64,000 nt of DNA from Bacteroides_D sp963543925. GTDB lineage: Bacteria > Bacteroidota > Bacteroidia > Bacteroidales > CAJPTX01. The notes beneath the pieces were generated by a model. It was not told the DNA's origin, did not search any database, and saw only the letters and a program-made list of their open reading frames with translations. Shown here piece by piece: positions 35,671 to 45,195 of this stretch; within the stretch, counting starts at the first letter, position 1, and each line of letters begins with the position of its first letter. The position numbers and the translations under genes were made by a program. Location: contig CAUUCP010000004.1 of NCBI GenBank assembly GCA_963543925.1, positions 1 to 64,000 on the forward strand. The letters run 5' to 3'.

Positions 35671-37037
35671 TGGGCGAACGAAAGAAGAAAATCAGTAAGG
35701 CGCGAGCCTACTACCAACGTTTCTTGCATTTTATCCACCGCGATGTTTGGATCATCGAGTACGAGGAGTCACCTCGTGCTCGGCAACGTTTGCTTCGGGT
35801 GCTACGGATCATCCTTTTGGTTCTACGGGAGTTTACCCACAACAGTGTGCAACTGCGAGCAACGGCACTGACCTACTACTCTATGATGTCGATGGTGCCG
35901 ATCGTGGCCATGGGCTTTGGTATCGCGAAGGGTTTTGGTCTGGAACGGCGGTTGACAGAGCTCATTCACGAACGTCTATCGACCTACCCCGAACTGAGTA
36001 CCAAGTTGATCGAATTCTCCTCGGCACTTCTCGAGCGCACGGGCGCAGGTCTTATCGCGGGGATCGGGGTAGTGATGCTCTTCTGGTCGGTCATCAAGGT
36101 CTTTAACAACATCGAGAAGTCGTTTAACGTCATCTGGCGTATCACGACCCCCCGGAGCTGGTTTCGCAAGTTTAGCGACTATCTGTCCATGATGCTTCTG
36201 GCGCCCCTACTCATCCTTGTAGCGAGTAGTGCCAACGTTTTTCTGAAATCCTTTTTGATGAAAGCGGCACAGGACATCGAGGTGCTGGGTCTACTGAAGA
36301 ACTATATGCTGGTTCTGCTTCGGCTGACACCCTACGTCCTGCTCTCGCTTGCGTTTACTTTCCTGTACGTGGTGATGCCGAACACGAAGGTCAAGTTCTC
36401 CTCGGCACTGATAGCTGGCTCGGTGGCGGGGATTGGTTTTGCTGTCACACAGTGGTTCTACCTAGCGTTCCAGTTCGGCGTGTCTCGGTACAATGGGATC
36501 TATGGGAGCTTTGCAGCCCTTCCGTTATTTCTGGTCTGGTTGCAAGTGAGCTGGTTGATCGTGCTGGTGGGTGCCGAGCTCTCCTATGCAATCCAGAACG
36601 TGAAGCTCTATGAGTTTGAACGCGATGCGAACAACCTTAGTCCGAAACGGACAAAAGTGCTGAGCATGCTGCTCTTGGCGACCATCGTACAGCGATTCAA
36701 ACTCGGGGAGCGCCCGCTAACCTCCGACGAACTGGCTCAGGAGCACGGGATACCGCTTCGCCTTGTGAATCGTCTCCTTCACTGGATGGTAGAAACCAAG
36801 CTCCTGAGTATGGTCTATACAGAAGATGAGACAGTGCCCGCCTATGAACCAGGACAGACAACCGAGAAATATAGCATCGACTATCTTGTACAAAAGCATG
36901 ACGAATGTGGTACGACGATCGCGGCACGTGGGAAGCTGCTGCCGATCATCGAAGAGTTATATGAGAACTACATGAAGCACGTGGCGTCGGAACGCTACAC
37001 GCTACAGTCGATGATCGAGACCGTGGAGACGAAATAA
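35670..37037 (+). CDS. YihY/BrkB-family inner-membrane protein
   Basis: This 455-residue polytopic membrane protein has about six membrane helices between residues 60 and 310. Family motifs include RATALTYYSMMSMVPIVAMG and the C-terminal core GIYGSFAALPLFLVWLQVSW followed by LIVLVGAELSYAIQN. A cytoplasmic winged-helix-like tail follows (SDELAQEHGIPLRLVNRLLH). The family was once misnamed RNase BN; its role is unclear. The ATG at 35670 shares a base with the stop of the C25 gene, and uvrB follows after 24 bp, so C25-yihY-uvrB may form one transcript. Confidence 0.92.
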   Translation: MGERKKKISKARAYYQRFLHFIHRDVWIIEYEESPRARQRLLRVLRIILLVLREFTHNSVQLRATALTYYSMMSMVPIVAMGFGIAKGFGLERRLTELIHERLSTYPELSTKLIEFSSALLERTGAGLIAGIGVVMLFWSVIKVFNNIEKSFNVIWRITTPRSWFRKFSDYLSMMLLAPLLILVASSANVFLKSFLMKAAQDIEVLGLLKNYMLVLLRLTPYVLLSLAFTFLYVVMPNTKVKFSSALIAGSVAGIGFAVTQWFYLAFQFGVSRYNGIYGSFAALPLFLVWLQVSWLIVLVGAELSYAIQNVKLYEFERDANNLSPKRTKVLSMLLLATIVQRFKLGERPLTSDELAQEHGIPLRLVNRLLHWMVETKLLSMVYTEDETVPAYEPGQTTEKYSIDYLVQKHDECGTTIAARGKLLPIIEELYENYMKHVASERYTLQSMIETVETK

Positions 37038-37061
37038 CCTCCCAGCGGAGGCGAACAAGAG

Positions 37062-39080
37062 ATGGACAAGTTCAAGCTAGAGGCTTCTTTCAAACCGATG
37101 GGCGACCAACCCGCAGCGATTCGCGATCTGGTCGATGGGTTTCGCAACGGCGAACGAAGTCAGGTTCTGCTGGGGGTGACGGGATCGGGAAAGACCTTTA
37201 CGGCGGCGAATATGATCGCCGAGCTCAATCGTCCTACGCTTGTCCTGAGCCACAACAAGACGCTCGCCGCACAACTCTACAGCGAATTCAAAGGCTTCTT
37301 CCCCCACAACCGCGTAGAGTATTTCGTTTCCTACTACGACTATTACCAGCCAGAGGCTTATATCCCCTCGACAGATACCTACATAGAAAAAGACCTCTCG
37401 ATCAACGACGAGATTGAAAAGCTGCGACTGAGTACGACCTCTGCACTGCTGTCGGGGCGGAATGATGTTATCGTAGTCTGCTCGGTTTCCTGTCTCTATG
37501 GGATTGGTAACCCGGCGGATTTCCACGAAAACACCGTAACCCTAAAGGTCGGGGGGCGTGTAAACCAAGACCAGTTCCTACGCCACCTGGTGAATGCCAC
37601 CTATATGCGTACAGAGCTTGTTCTGGAACGTGGTAACTTTCGGGTGAAGGGGGACACCGTAGATATCGCCGTCGCTTATGGGGACTATGCCTACCGGATA
37701 TTCTTCTGGGGGAACGAGATCGAGCGGCTACAGAGCTTTGACCCGCTTACGGGGGGTATCATCGACGACAATCTGCCAGAGGTTACTATTTACCCAGCCA
37801 GCATCTTTGTGACGACAAAAGAGCACTTAAAACGGGCAATACGGGCAATACAGGATGACCTTGTACGACAGATCGACTTCTTTGAGAGCGAAGGGAAGTA
37901 TGCGGAAGCCAAACGTCTGCAGATGCGTGTGGAGAACGACATGGAGATGATGCGCGAGCTCGGGTATTGCAAAGGAGTAGAAAACTACTCGCGCTACTTC
38001 GACGGGCGTCCTCCGGGGTCTCGTCCTTTCTGTCTATTGGACTACTTCCCAGAGAACTTCCTGACGGTCATTGACGAGAGCCACGTGACGATCCCACAGG
38101 TGAAGGGGATGTATGGTGGGGACTTTGCACGAAAGAGCAATCTGGTGGAGTATGGTTTTCGGCTTCCCGCCGCGCTTGATAACCGCCCCCTACGTCTGGA
38201 GGAGTTCGAAGCTCAGGTGGGGCAGGTACTCTACGTGAGTGCTACGCCCGCAGATTATGAGCTAGAAAAGAGTGGCGGGGTTTTCGTAGAGCAGCTCATT
38301 CGCCCCACGGGGGTACTCGACCCACGCATTGAGGTGCGCCCCATCCGAGGGCAGATCGACGACCTGTTGCACGAGATACAGCTACGCAAGGAACGAAGCG
38401 AACGCGTATTGGTCACGACCCTCACGAAGAAGATGGCAGAGAACCTGACGGACTTCCTGCGAGGGGTAGGCGTGCAGTGCGAGTATATCCACTCGGACGT
38501 TGATACGCTCGACCGCGTACGAATCCTGGACGAGTTGCGCGCAGGCGACTTTGATGTGCTAATCGGGGTGAACCTCCTACGCGAGGGGTTAGACCTACCC
38601 GAGGTCTCGTTGGTAGCCATCCTCGATGCGGACAAAGAGGGCTTTCTTCGTTCGACACGCGCCCTGACCCAGACAGCGGGGCGGGCGGCACGCAACGTGA
38701 ATGGATTGGTGATCATGTATGCCGATCACATCACAGATTCGATGCAGAGCACCATCAGCGAGACTGAGCGTCGGCGCAAGATACAACACGAGTATAACGT
38801 GACGCACCATCTGACACCACAACAGTTGAAGAAGAAGACACGCAAGTCGCTCCTCGAGGGGAGTGCGGTAGATTTCCTCTTTGACAATAGCGACAAGAAG
38901 GAGGAAAGTAAAAAGGAGGTAACGCCCGTAGCGACTCGTCTCTCACCCGCCGAACTGCGGAAGGCTATCCAACAAGAAGAGCGAGCGATGAAAGAGGCTG
39001 CGAAGAAGAAGGATTTCAAAGCCGCCGCCGCCCACCGCGATCGGATGTTTGCCCTACAAAAAGGGTTGGAAGAAAACTAG
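37062..39080 (+). CDS. uvrB: Excinuclease ABC subunit B
   Basis: The 672-residue UvrB is the damage-verifying helicase of nucleotide excision repair. Walker A is GVTGSGKTFTAANM, the beta-hairpin is SYYDYYQPEAYIPSTDTYIE, the DESH box is TVIDESHVTIPQVKG, and helicase motifs V/VI appear as GVNLLREGLDLPEVS and QTAGRAARNVNG. The C-terminal UVR domain (ELRKAIQQEERAMKEAAKKK) that contacts UvrA/UvrC is present. Full length and intact. Confidence 0.98.
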   Translation: MDKFKLEASFKPMGDQPAAIRDLVDGFRNGERSQVLLGVTGSGKTFTAANMIAELNRPTLVLSHNKTLAAQLYSEFKGFFPHNRVEYFVSYYDYYQPEAYIPSTDTYIEKDLSINDEIEKLRLSTTSALLSGRNDVIVVCSVSCLYGIGNPADFHENTVTLKVGGRVNQDQFLRHLVNATYMRTELVLERGNFRVKGDTVDIAVAYGDYAYRIFFWGNEIERLQSFDPLTGGIIDDNLPEVTIYPASIFVTTKEHLKRAIRAIQDDLVRQIDFFESEGKYAEAKRLQMRVENDMEMMRELGYCKGVENYSRYFDGRPPGSRPFCLLDYFPENFLTVIDESHVTIPQVKGMYGGDFARKSNLVEYGFRLPAALDNRPLRLEEFEAQVGQVLYVSATPADYELEKSGGVFVEQLIRPTGVLDPRIEVRPIRGQIDDLLHEIQLRKERSERVLVTTLTKKMAENLTDFLRGVGVQCEYIHSDVDTLDRVRILDELRAGDFDVLIGVNLLREGLDLPEVSLVAILDADKEGFLRSTRALTQTAGRAARNVNGLVIMYADHITDSMQSTISETERRRKIQHEYNVTHHLTPQQLKKKTRKSLLEGSAVDFLFDNSDKKEESKKEVTPVATRLSPAELRKAIQQEERAMKEAAKKKDFKAAAAHRDRMFALQKGLEEN

Positions 39081-39246
39081 CACCACGGCGACAGTCTATA
39101 ACTAGGGAAGAGTTTTTTTATCCCCCTCCATCCCAGTTTCCGTCTGGCTTTAGGGTACGCTCCCCCTACTCTCCTGCTACGCGCCATTTTGCGTTAACAT
39201 TTTTTTTGAGAACTTGCCTCGTGCTTAATATAAACCATTGACTATA

Positions 39247-42200
39247 ATGAGAAAGAGGTTGAAAATCGTAGTAACGAGCCTACTGCTACTCTGTGCGTGG
39301 GGCGTGTCGGGGGTATTCGCCCAGTCGGGAACGGAACGCCCGTTCATCACAAAGTGGCAAGGAGAGGCTGGGAAGGAGCTTGTGCTCCCAATCTTTGGGA
39401 CGGAGTACAAGCTTGTAATCAAGAACGCAAAGGGCGAGGTGGTGAAAAGCGAGGAGAAGATCACCCGCGAGGATTTGAAGTCCCCCTATGTTTTCATCCC
39501 CACAGCGAATGGCGTCTATACCGTAGAAGCGGGTTCCAAGGGGGTAAAGTATATGCGCACCATGAGTGACGACGAGGAAGTGATTGGTGATTCTGATAAG
39601 CTACTCTCGGTCGTCCAGTTCGGGAGTGTCGCATGGGAGTCGATGGAATTCATGTTTGCAGGAGCACATCAGATGAGCTTTGCCCCAGACATCGATACCC
39701 CAGACCTTAGCAAGGTAACGAGCATGAGGCTCATGTTCTTGGAGTGCCAATCCTTCAACCAGCCGCTAAACAACTGGAAGGTAGACAACGTGACCAACAT
39801 GATGGGGGTGTTCGCTAAATGCTACGCCTTCAACCAGCCACTCAACAACTGGAAGGTAGACAACGTGACTAACATGATGGGGATGTTTTCGGGAACCTCC
39901 TTCAACCAACCGCTCAACAACTGGAAGGTAGACAATGTGACCAACATGGGATATATGTTTAATGGCTGCACCACCTTCAACCAACCGCTAGACAAGTGGA
40001 AAGTAGGCAAGGTGACTGACATGAGCATGATGTTCCGAGAATGCCACGCCTTTAACCAGCCACTCAATGAGTGGGATGTGAGCAACGTGACCGACATGAC
40101 CTATATGTTCCGAGACTGCCGCGCCTTCAACCAGCCACTAGACAAGTGGAAAGTAGGCAAGGTGACCAGCATGCACTATATGTTCTCTAGCTGCCACGCC
40201 TTCAACCAGCCACTCAATGAGTGGGATGTGAGCAATGTAACTAACATGATGGGTATGTTCAATGGATGCGACTCCTTTAACCAGCCACTCAACAACTGGA
40301 ACGTAGGCAACGTGACTACGATGGAGGATATGTTCAATTACTGCCATGCATTTAACCAACCACTCAATGAGTGGGATGTGAGCAACGTGACCACGATGAA
40401 CTACATGTTCAGAAACTGCTACGCCTTCAACCAACCACTAGACAAGTGGAACGTGAGCAAGGTGACTGACATGAGCCGTATGTTCCTAGGCTGCGACTCC
40501 TTTAACCAGCCACTCAATGAGTGGAAAGTAGACAACGTGACCGACATGGACAACATGTTCAATGGCTGCTCCTCTTTTAACCAGCCGCTAGATAAGTGGA
40601 AAGTGGACAACGTGACCGACATGGACAACATGTTCAATGGCTGCTCCGCATTCAACCAGCCGCTGGGCTCATGGAAGATAAGGAAGATAAAAAGAGCAGT
40701 AGGCGGACTTTCTACAACCGCGATGAGTCCATCGAACTATTCCCAGACACTCGTCGGGTGGGCGGAGCAAACCGATATCACCGCAAAACCATACTTCTTC
40801 GACAACGTTAAGGGACTCGTTTATAACGACCAAGGTAAGGCGGCACGCCAAACACTCGTAGACAAAGGATGGAATTTTAAAGATGATATCTACCAATCCA
40901 GTGGCGTATCCATTACCCCACGATCCTTCCCCCTTGTATTCGACAAAGAGTGGGTATTACCCTTGGAGAAGTGGGGCGTAGAGGAAACAGAGGAGATCAG
41001 TCTATCGACCGACACGGAAGGGATCATCTCCTACGAAATGACCGCAGACAAGAAAGGGGTACGCATCAAGGGGCTCAAGGAGGGGAAGTGTCAACTCACC
41101 GCCACCATCGCAGCCCAACCTGGGGTACACGAGCAGGCCTATACCAGTACCTGCGAGATAGAGGTCTACATCCCCATAGAGCGCTTCACTATTACCCCCG
41201 CAAGCAAGACCCTAAAGGTCGGGGAGGAGTTCACACTTACTGCCCATTTCTTTCCAGAGAATGCTACACATAAAGGTGTGGGCTGGGAATCTCAGCCCCC
41301 CGAGATTGCTACGGTAGACAACAATGGGAAAGTCACAACCAAAAAAGCAGCGGAATGTACTATCATAGCACGGGTAAAAGCATACGGACGCTCATTCTAC
41401 AGAACATGTGACCTCATCATAGAAGACCCAAGTAGTAGCGGAAACAATGGAAATAACGGAGGAGGTAATAACGGGGGAGGAAATAGTGGTGGCAACAGCG
41501 GCAACAATGGAGGTGGAAATGGAGGGAATAACGGTGGCGATAACAACGGCGGAGGCAATGGTGAAGGTGGCGATAACAACGGGGGCAACCCAACCACCTT
41601 CACTGTAACCCTGACGCAGCCCGCAAACGGTAAGATAGAGATCGAGGGGCACGCCACAAAGAGCTCGATAACCGTAGCCAAGGATACCAAGCTCACCGTA
41701 AAGGCTACGCCCAACGACGGGTACAAACTGAAGGAGATACAGGTGAATGGGCAAAAGCTTGACGGTATCACCTTTGTCGTAAAGGCAGCCACTACCGTCA
41801 CGGCGGTATTTGAGAAAGAGACCTTTGCCGTAACCCCCAGCGTCAATAACGAGGCGTGGGGCGAGATCGCCATCTCGGGGGCATCTGACCTCAAGGCAGT
41901 AGCGTACGGTACAGAGCTCACCGTAACGGTCACCGAAAAAGAGGGGTACAAACTGAAGACACTGACGGCTGGTGACAAGGATATCACCGAAACCAAAAAG
42001 TTCGTCGTAAAGGCAGCTACCACCGTCACGGCGGTCTTCGAGTCCAAGCAAGGTGGCGCGGTAGAGGACGCCCTGTTGGCAGGCATTGCCGTAGCGCCGA
42101 ACCCGTTCAGCTCGCAACTGCGCCTCCTCAATCCCGAGGGCATCGTCGCACGCTACGAGGTGGTCAATGCCTCTGGGATGGTCGTACGTTCGGGGGCTCT

Positions 42201-42309
42201 TTCTGAAAAAGAGGTTGTGGTAGATACAGAGACGCTGTCCGCAGGTATCTATTTTGTGCGTTTAGAGGCACAAAATGGTGCGCAAAAGAGCTTAGTGGTA
42301 TCAAAGTAG
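39247..42309 (+). CDS. BspA-like DUF285-repeat surface protein with InlB-type repeats, T9SS cargo
   Basis: This 1020-residue protein has a signal peptide (LKIVVTSLLLLCAWGVSGVF, cleaved before AQSG), an N-terminal module starting RPFITKWQ shared with the 1012-4611 protein, then twelve full and one partial 25-residue DUF285 repeats (FNQPLNNWKVDNVTNMMGMF type). A Big_2-like region, an Asn/Gly-rich linker (about 720-780), two InlB-type B repeats (FTVTLTQPANGKIEIEG..., FAVTPSVNNEAWGEIAI...) and a T9SS sorting domain (VAPNPFSSQLRL ... GIYFVRLEAQNGAQKSLVVS) follow. A surface adhesin role is inferred from the BspA family. The start is the ATG at 39247, not an upstream TTG. It is monocistronic by position, ending at a terminator. 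Confidence 0.92.
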   Translation: MRKRLKIVVTSLLLLCAWGVSGVFAQSGTERPFITKWQGEAGKELVLPIFGTEYKLVIKNAKGEVVKSEEKITREDLKSPYVFIPTANGVYTVEAGSKGVKYMRTMSDDEEVIGDSDKLLSVVQFGSVAWESMEFMFAGAHQMSFAPDIDTPDLSKVTSMRLMFLECQSFNQPLNNWKVDNVTNMMGVFAKCYAFNQPLNNWKVDNVTNMMGMFSGTSFNQPLNNWKVDNVTNMGYMFNGCTTFNQPLDKWKVGKVTDMSMMFRECHAFNQPLNEWDVSNVTDMTYMFRDCRAFNQPLDKWKVGKVTSMHYMFSSCHAFNQPLNEWDVSNVTNMMGMFNGCDSFNQPLNNWNVGNVTTMEDMFNYCHAFNQPLNEWDVSNVTTMNYMFRNCYAFNQPLDKWNVSKVTDMSRMFLGCDSFNQPLNEWKVDNVTDMDNMFNGCSSFNQPLDKWKVDNVTDMDNMFNGCSAFNQPLGSWKIRKIKRAVGGLSTTAMSPSNYSQTLVGWAEQTDITAKPYFFDNVKGLVYNDQGKAARQTLVDKGWNFKDDIYQSSGVSITPRSFPLVFDKEWVLPLEKWGVEETEEISLSTDTEGIISYEMTADKKGVRIKGLKEGKCQLTATIAAQPGVHEQAYTSTCEIEVYIPIERFTITPASKTLKVGEEFTLTAHFFPENATHKGVGWESQPPEIATVDNNGKVTTKKAAECTIIARVKAYGRSFYRTCDLIIEDPSSSGNNGNNGGGNNGGGNSGGNSGNNGGGNGGNNGGDNNGGGNGEGGDNNGGNPTTFTVTLTQPANGKIEIEGHATKSSITVAKDTKLTVKATPNDGYKLKEIQVNGQKLDGITFVVKAATTVTAVFEKETFAVTPSVNNEAWGEIAISGASDLKAVAYGTELTVTVTEKEGYKLKTLTAGDKDITETKKFVVKAATTVTAVFESKQGGAVEDALLAGIAVAPNPFSSQLRLLNPEGIVARYEVVNASGMVVRSGALSEKEVVVDTETLSAGIYFVRLEAQNGAQKSLVVSK
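39752..40672 (+). repeat. DUF285 coding repeats, 75-bp period
   Basis: Twelve consecutive 75-bp units (one of 72 bp) each encode FNQPL-x2-W-x-V-x2-VT-x-M-x2-MF-x2-C, followed by a partial unit. Long identical stretches occur between units, for example AACGTGACCGACATGGACAA, followed by CATGTTCAATGGCTGCTC, in the last two full units. Sub-types NNWKVDNVTNM, EWDVSNVT and DKWKVGKVT alternate. Confidence 0.9.
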
Positions 42310-42331
42310 CGTCTACTTCTTCTATCGAATA

Positions 42332-42372
42332 AAAACCCGCCTTTCTGTCGCTTTGACAGAGGGGCGGTTTCT
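42332..42372 (+). terminator. Terminator after the second DUF285 protein
   Basis: CCGCC...TCTGTC pairs with GACAGA...GGGCGG around a short loop (42336-42367), followed by TTTCTATTT, about 25 bases after the stop. Confidence 0.75.
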
Positions 42373-42425
42373 ATTTGTAATCGCTTGAATCCCCTCTAGG
42401 AGATCACAAAGAATGCACTAGCGAT

Positions 42426-42772
42426 ACTGTCCTAAAAAAGTGTGTAAGCATCACTACAACGGGGGAGAAAAACGGGGAAATGCAGCTTTATATATTCCTA
42501 AATTCCTTATCCCCAAACAAGGCATGCTAGGAGTACACCAATGCTACACCGACGCTACACGTACTCCACACCGACTAAACTAAGTAAAAATTACCTACCC
42601 CAAAATAGCCCATATTCTATACGTATTTCTTCATTCCATTACTCTATCATTTAGCTTATCGTATAAAAATAGAGGTTTGGGATTTCCTAAAGTGGTGGTG
42701 TGTAATGGAGGTATAAAGAGCGGGCGGTAGGAAGAGGAATTGGTAGCCTGTTACACACTCTTGTGGAGGGTA
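42426..42772 (-). mobile_element. Dispersed ~355-bp MITE-like repeat, copy C
   Basis: This copy is inverted relative to A and B. It starts ACTGTCCTAAAAAAGTGTGT and ends in the more diverged TTACACACTCTTGTGGAGGG. The CCTTATCCCCAAACAAGGCA block is conserved, as are the 11-bp units (42532-42576, fewer and altered) and the TTCTATACGTATTTCTT segment. The central palindrome is eroded (AAGTAAAAATTACCT), so this is an older or decaying copy. The remaining bases to 42908 hold only the leader of the acyl-CoA synthetase gene. Confidence 0.82.
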
Positions 42773-42875
42773 TCGAGCGTATCGTATAGTGTGGTTCAGG
42801 CTAAGAGTGGCGTAGCTAGGATGAGAGATTTCGTATAAATCCTTCCGTTCTCCTGCTTAAAAGCCCGTTTTTCCG

Positions 42876-42883
42876 TAGCTTTG
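42876..42883 (+). promoter_or_regulatory. -7 box upstream of the acyl-CoA synthetase gene
   Basis: TAGCTTTG lies 25 bases before the ATG at 42909. An AAAGGAG at 42897-42903 precedes that ATG and decides it over the GTG at 42903. Confidence 0.55.
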
Positions 42884-42908
42884 CAAAAACACAACGAAAG
42901 GAGTGAAT

Positions 42909-44963
42909 ATGGTAACTAAAGAACTCATTGCGCCTAAGAGCATCGTCGTGGTCGGGGCTTCCGACGACGTTTACAAGCCTGGAGGGCGTGTCCTAGAGAA
43001 CCTCATTTTATACAAGTACAGTGGGGCGCTCTATGCGGTGAATCCGAAGGCGGAGAGTGTGCAAGGGATCAAAGCGCACAAGAGCGTGGAGGAACTCCCC
43101 GCGGTGGAGTGTGCCATCATCGCAGTGGCGGCGAAATTCTGTCCCCACATCGTGGAGGTCTTGGCAAAGGAAAAAGGGACGCGCGCCTTTATCATCCTAT
43201 CCGCAGGATTCCACGAAGAGAACGAAGAGGGAGCGAAACTCGAGCGTCAGGTGGTCGAGATCATCGATAGCGTGGGCGGTTCGCTCATCGGTCCGAACTG
43301 CATCGGGATGATGAATTCGAACTATACGGGCGTCTTCAGTCGCCCTATCCCGAAGTTCAACCCACGGGGGGTAGATTTCATCACGGGCTCTGGAGCTACG
43401 GCGGTGTTTATCCTCGAATTGGGGATGCAGCAGGGGCTGCAGTTCTCCTCGGTCTTCTCCGTAGGGAACAGTGCACAGTTGGGAGTGGAAGAGATCTTGG
43501 AGTACCTCGACGAGTCGTTTGACCCAGCGACCTCTTCTCGTGTCAAGCTCCTTTATGTGGAAAGTATTTCCAAGCCAGAGAAACTGTTGCAGCACGCACG
43601 TTCGCTCATCAGCAAGGGTTGTCGTATCGCTGCGGTAAAGGCGGGTTCGTCAGAGGCGGGTAGTCGTGCCGCGAGTTCGCACACGGGGGCTATGGCGAGT
43701 AGCGATGTGGCGGTAGATGCCCTCTTCCGCAAGGCGGGGATCGTCCGTTGCCGTGGTCGTCAGGAACTACTGACCGTGGCGAGTATCTTCACGCTGCCGC
43801 CGTTGCAAGGCAAGCGTATCGCGATTATCACGCACGCGGGGGGACCTGCGGTGATGCTCACCGACTCGCTATCGAATGGGAAGATGGAGGTGCCTAAGAT
43901 TAGTGGAGAGAAGGCTGAGGCGCTCCTGACGAAGCTTTTCCCAGGGTCGTCGGTTGCGAACCCGATCGACTTTCTGGCGACGGGGACGGCCGAGCAGCTG
44001 GGGTATATCATCGACGCCTGTGAGAAGGATTTCGACGTAGACGGGATGGCGGTCATCTTTGGTAGCCCGGGGTTGTTCCCTGTCTATGACGTCTATGACC
44101 TGTTGTCGGAGCGGATGCGTACTTGCAAGAAGCCGATCTTCCCCATTCTCCCCTCGGTAGTGAATGTGGCAGACGAGATAGCACAGTTTGTAGCGAAGGG
44201 GAATATCTACTTCCCCGAGGAGGTGGTCTTTGGCGATGCCCTTTGCCGCATCATGTCGACACCAGCACCTCAACCCGTCAATGCGGCGCTACCGCAAGTG
44301 GATGAAAAGACAATCCGCGCTATCGTAGACGCAGCGCCCGATGGTTATCTTGCCCCCGACAAGGTGCAGGCACTTCTCGATGCAGCGGGCATCGTACGGG
44401 CAGGCGAGGCGGTAGTGACCAGTGCCGAGGAGGCGGTAAAGGCTGCCGAGCGTCTAGGTTACCCCGTGGTGATGAAGGTGGTAGGACCCGTACACAAATC
44501 GGACGTGGGGGGTGTGAAGCTCAATGTCAAGGATGCAGCCACGGTGCGTTCGGAGTTTGAGCGGATGATTCAGATCAAAGATACTACCGCAATCCTTTTA
44601 CAGCCCATGCTCAGTGGTTCGGAACTCTTTGTGGGCGGTAAGCGCGACGAACGTTTCGGCGCAATGGTACTGTGTGGGATGGGGGGAATCTTCATCGAGG
44701 TACTGAAGGACGTAGTAGCGGGTCTTGCGCCGATAGCCGTGCCCGAGGCGCTGGAGATGATTGCCAAGTTGCGGAGTGTGAAGATCTTAGACGGTGTACG
44801 TGGTCAAGCGCCTATTCCGCGCGAGAAGTTCGCCGAGGTGGTAGCCCGCGTGAGTGTGTTGATGAGCGTGGCGCCCGAGATCTTCGAGATGGACTTGAAC
44901 CCTCTGCTTGGTACGGAAAAGGGTGTGGTAGCGGTTGACGCGCGCATCCGCATAGCACGTTAA
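42909..44963 (+). CDS. ADP-forming acyl-CoA (acetyl-CoA) synthetase, fused alpha-beta type
   Basis: The 684-residue enzyme makes ATP from acyl-CoA, ADP and phosphate by substrate-level phosphorylation. The CoA-binding Rossmann domain begins SIVVVGASDDVYKPGGRVLE. The succinyl-CoA-ligase-like domain carries the phosphohistidine in RAASSHTGAMA (His258). The C-terminal ATP-grasp (beta) domain has GYPVVMKVVGPVHKSDVGGV and EIFEMDLNPLLGTEKG. Alpha and beta parts are in one chain, as in many bacterial and protist forms. In an amino-acid-fermenting Bacteroidota it would harvest energy from acyl-CoA end products. A 47-residue membrane peptide gene follows 5 bp after the stop. Confidence 0.93.
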   Translation: MVTKELIAPKSIVVVGASDDVYKPGGRVLENLILYKYSGALYAVNPKAESVQGIKAHKSVEELPAVECAIIAVAAKFCPHIVEVLAKEKGTRAFIILSAGFHEENEEGAKLERQVVEIIDSVGGSLIGPNCIGMMNSNYTGVFSRPIPKFNPRGVDFITGSGATAVFILELGMQQGLQFSSVFSVGNSAQLGVEEILEYLDESFDPATSSRVKLLYVESISKPEKLLQHARSLISKGCRIAAVKAGSSEAGSRAASSHTGAMASSDVAVDALFRKAGIVRCRGRQELLTVASIFTLPPLQGKRIAIITHAGGPAVMLTDSLSNGKMEVPKISGEKAEALLTKLFPGSSVANPIDFLATGTAEQLGYIIDACEKDFDVDGMAVIFGSPGLFPVYDVYDLLSERMRTCKKPIFPILPSVVNVADEIAQFVAKGNIYFPEEVVFGDALCRIMSTPAPQPVNAALPQVDEKTIRAIVDAAPDGYLAPDKVQALLDAAGIVRAGEAVVTSAEEAVKAAERLGYPVVMKVVGPVHKSDVGGVKLNVKDAATVRSEFERMIQIKDTTAILLQPMLSGSELFVGGKRDERFGAMVLCGMGGIFIEVLKDVVAGLAPIAVPEALEMIAKLRSVKILDGVRGQAPIPREKFAEVVARVSVLMSVAPEIFEMDLNPLLGTEKGVVAVDARIRIAR

Positions 44964-44968
44964 TCGGT

Positions 44969-45112
44969 ATGGAAGAAAAGCCTAGCAAAGGGCTTACGAA
45001 GAACGAATGGATGCTCATCGCGATGATCGCGGTGGGCATCCTCTTGATAGCCATGAAGTGGGAGCACATCTCCAAGGCCGTAATAGAGTCTTTCAGCGCT
45101 TATTTTCGTTAG
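44969..45112 (+). CDS. 47-residue single-pass membrane protein
   Basis: The ATG at 44969 opens a frame encoding a charged N-terminus (MEEKPSKGLTKNEW), one hydrophobic helix (MLIAMIAVGILLIAM, about residues 15-29) and a short tail ending SFSAYFR. It begins 5 bp after the acyl-CoA synthetase stop and is presumably co-transcribed. No family is recognised. Position, codon pattern and a well-formed membrane helix support it as real; it could be a small partner or an unrelated membrane peptide. Confidence 0.6.
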   Translation: MEEKPSKGLTKNEWMLIAMIAVGILLIAMKWEHISKAVIESFSAYFR

Positions 45113-45195
45113 GGGTTATAAAACATTTATCTTTTCCGAAACGTTCTATAGAACTCGGAGCATTGGCAATATAATACAGTCCTGCTCGGATACGG

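Noticed and set aside
39752..40672. CRISPR array suggested by regular repeats
   Set aside because: The 75-bp units are in-frame coding DUF285 repeats without spacers of unique sequence.
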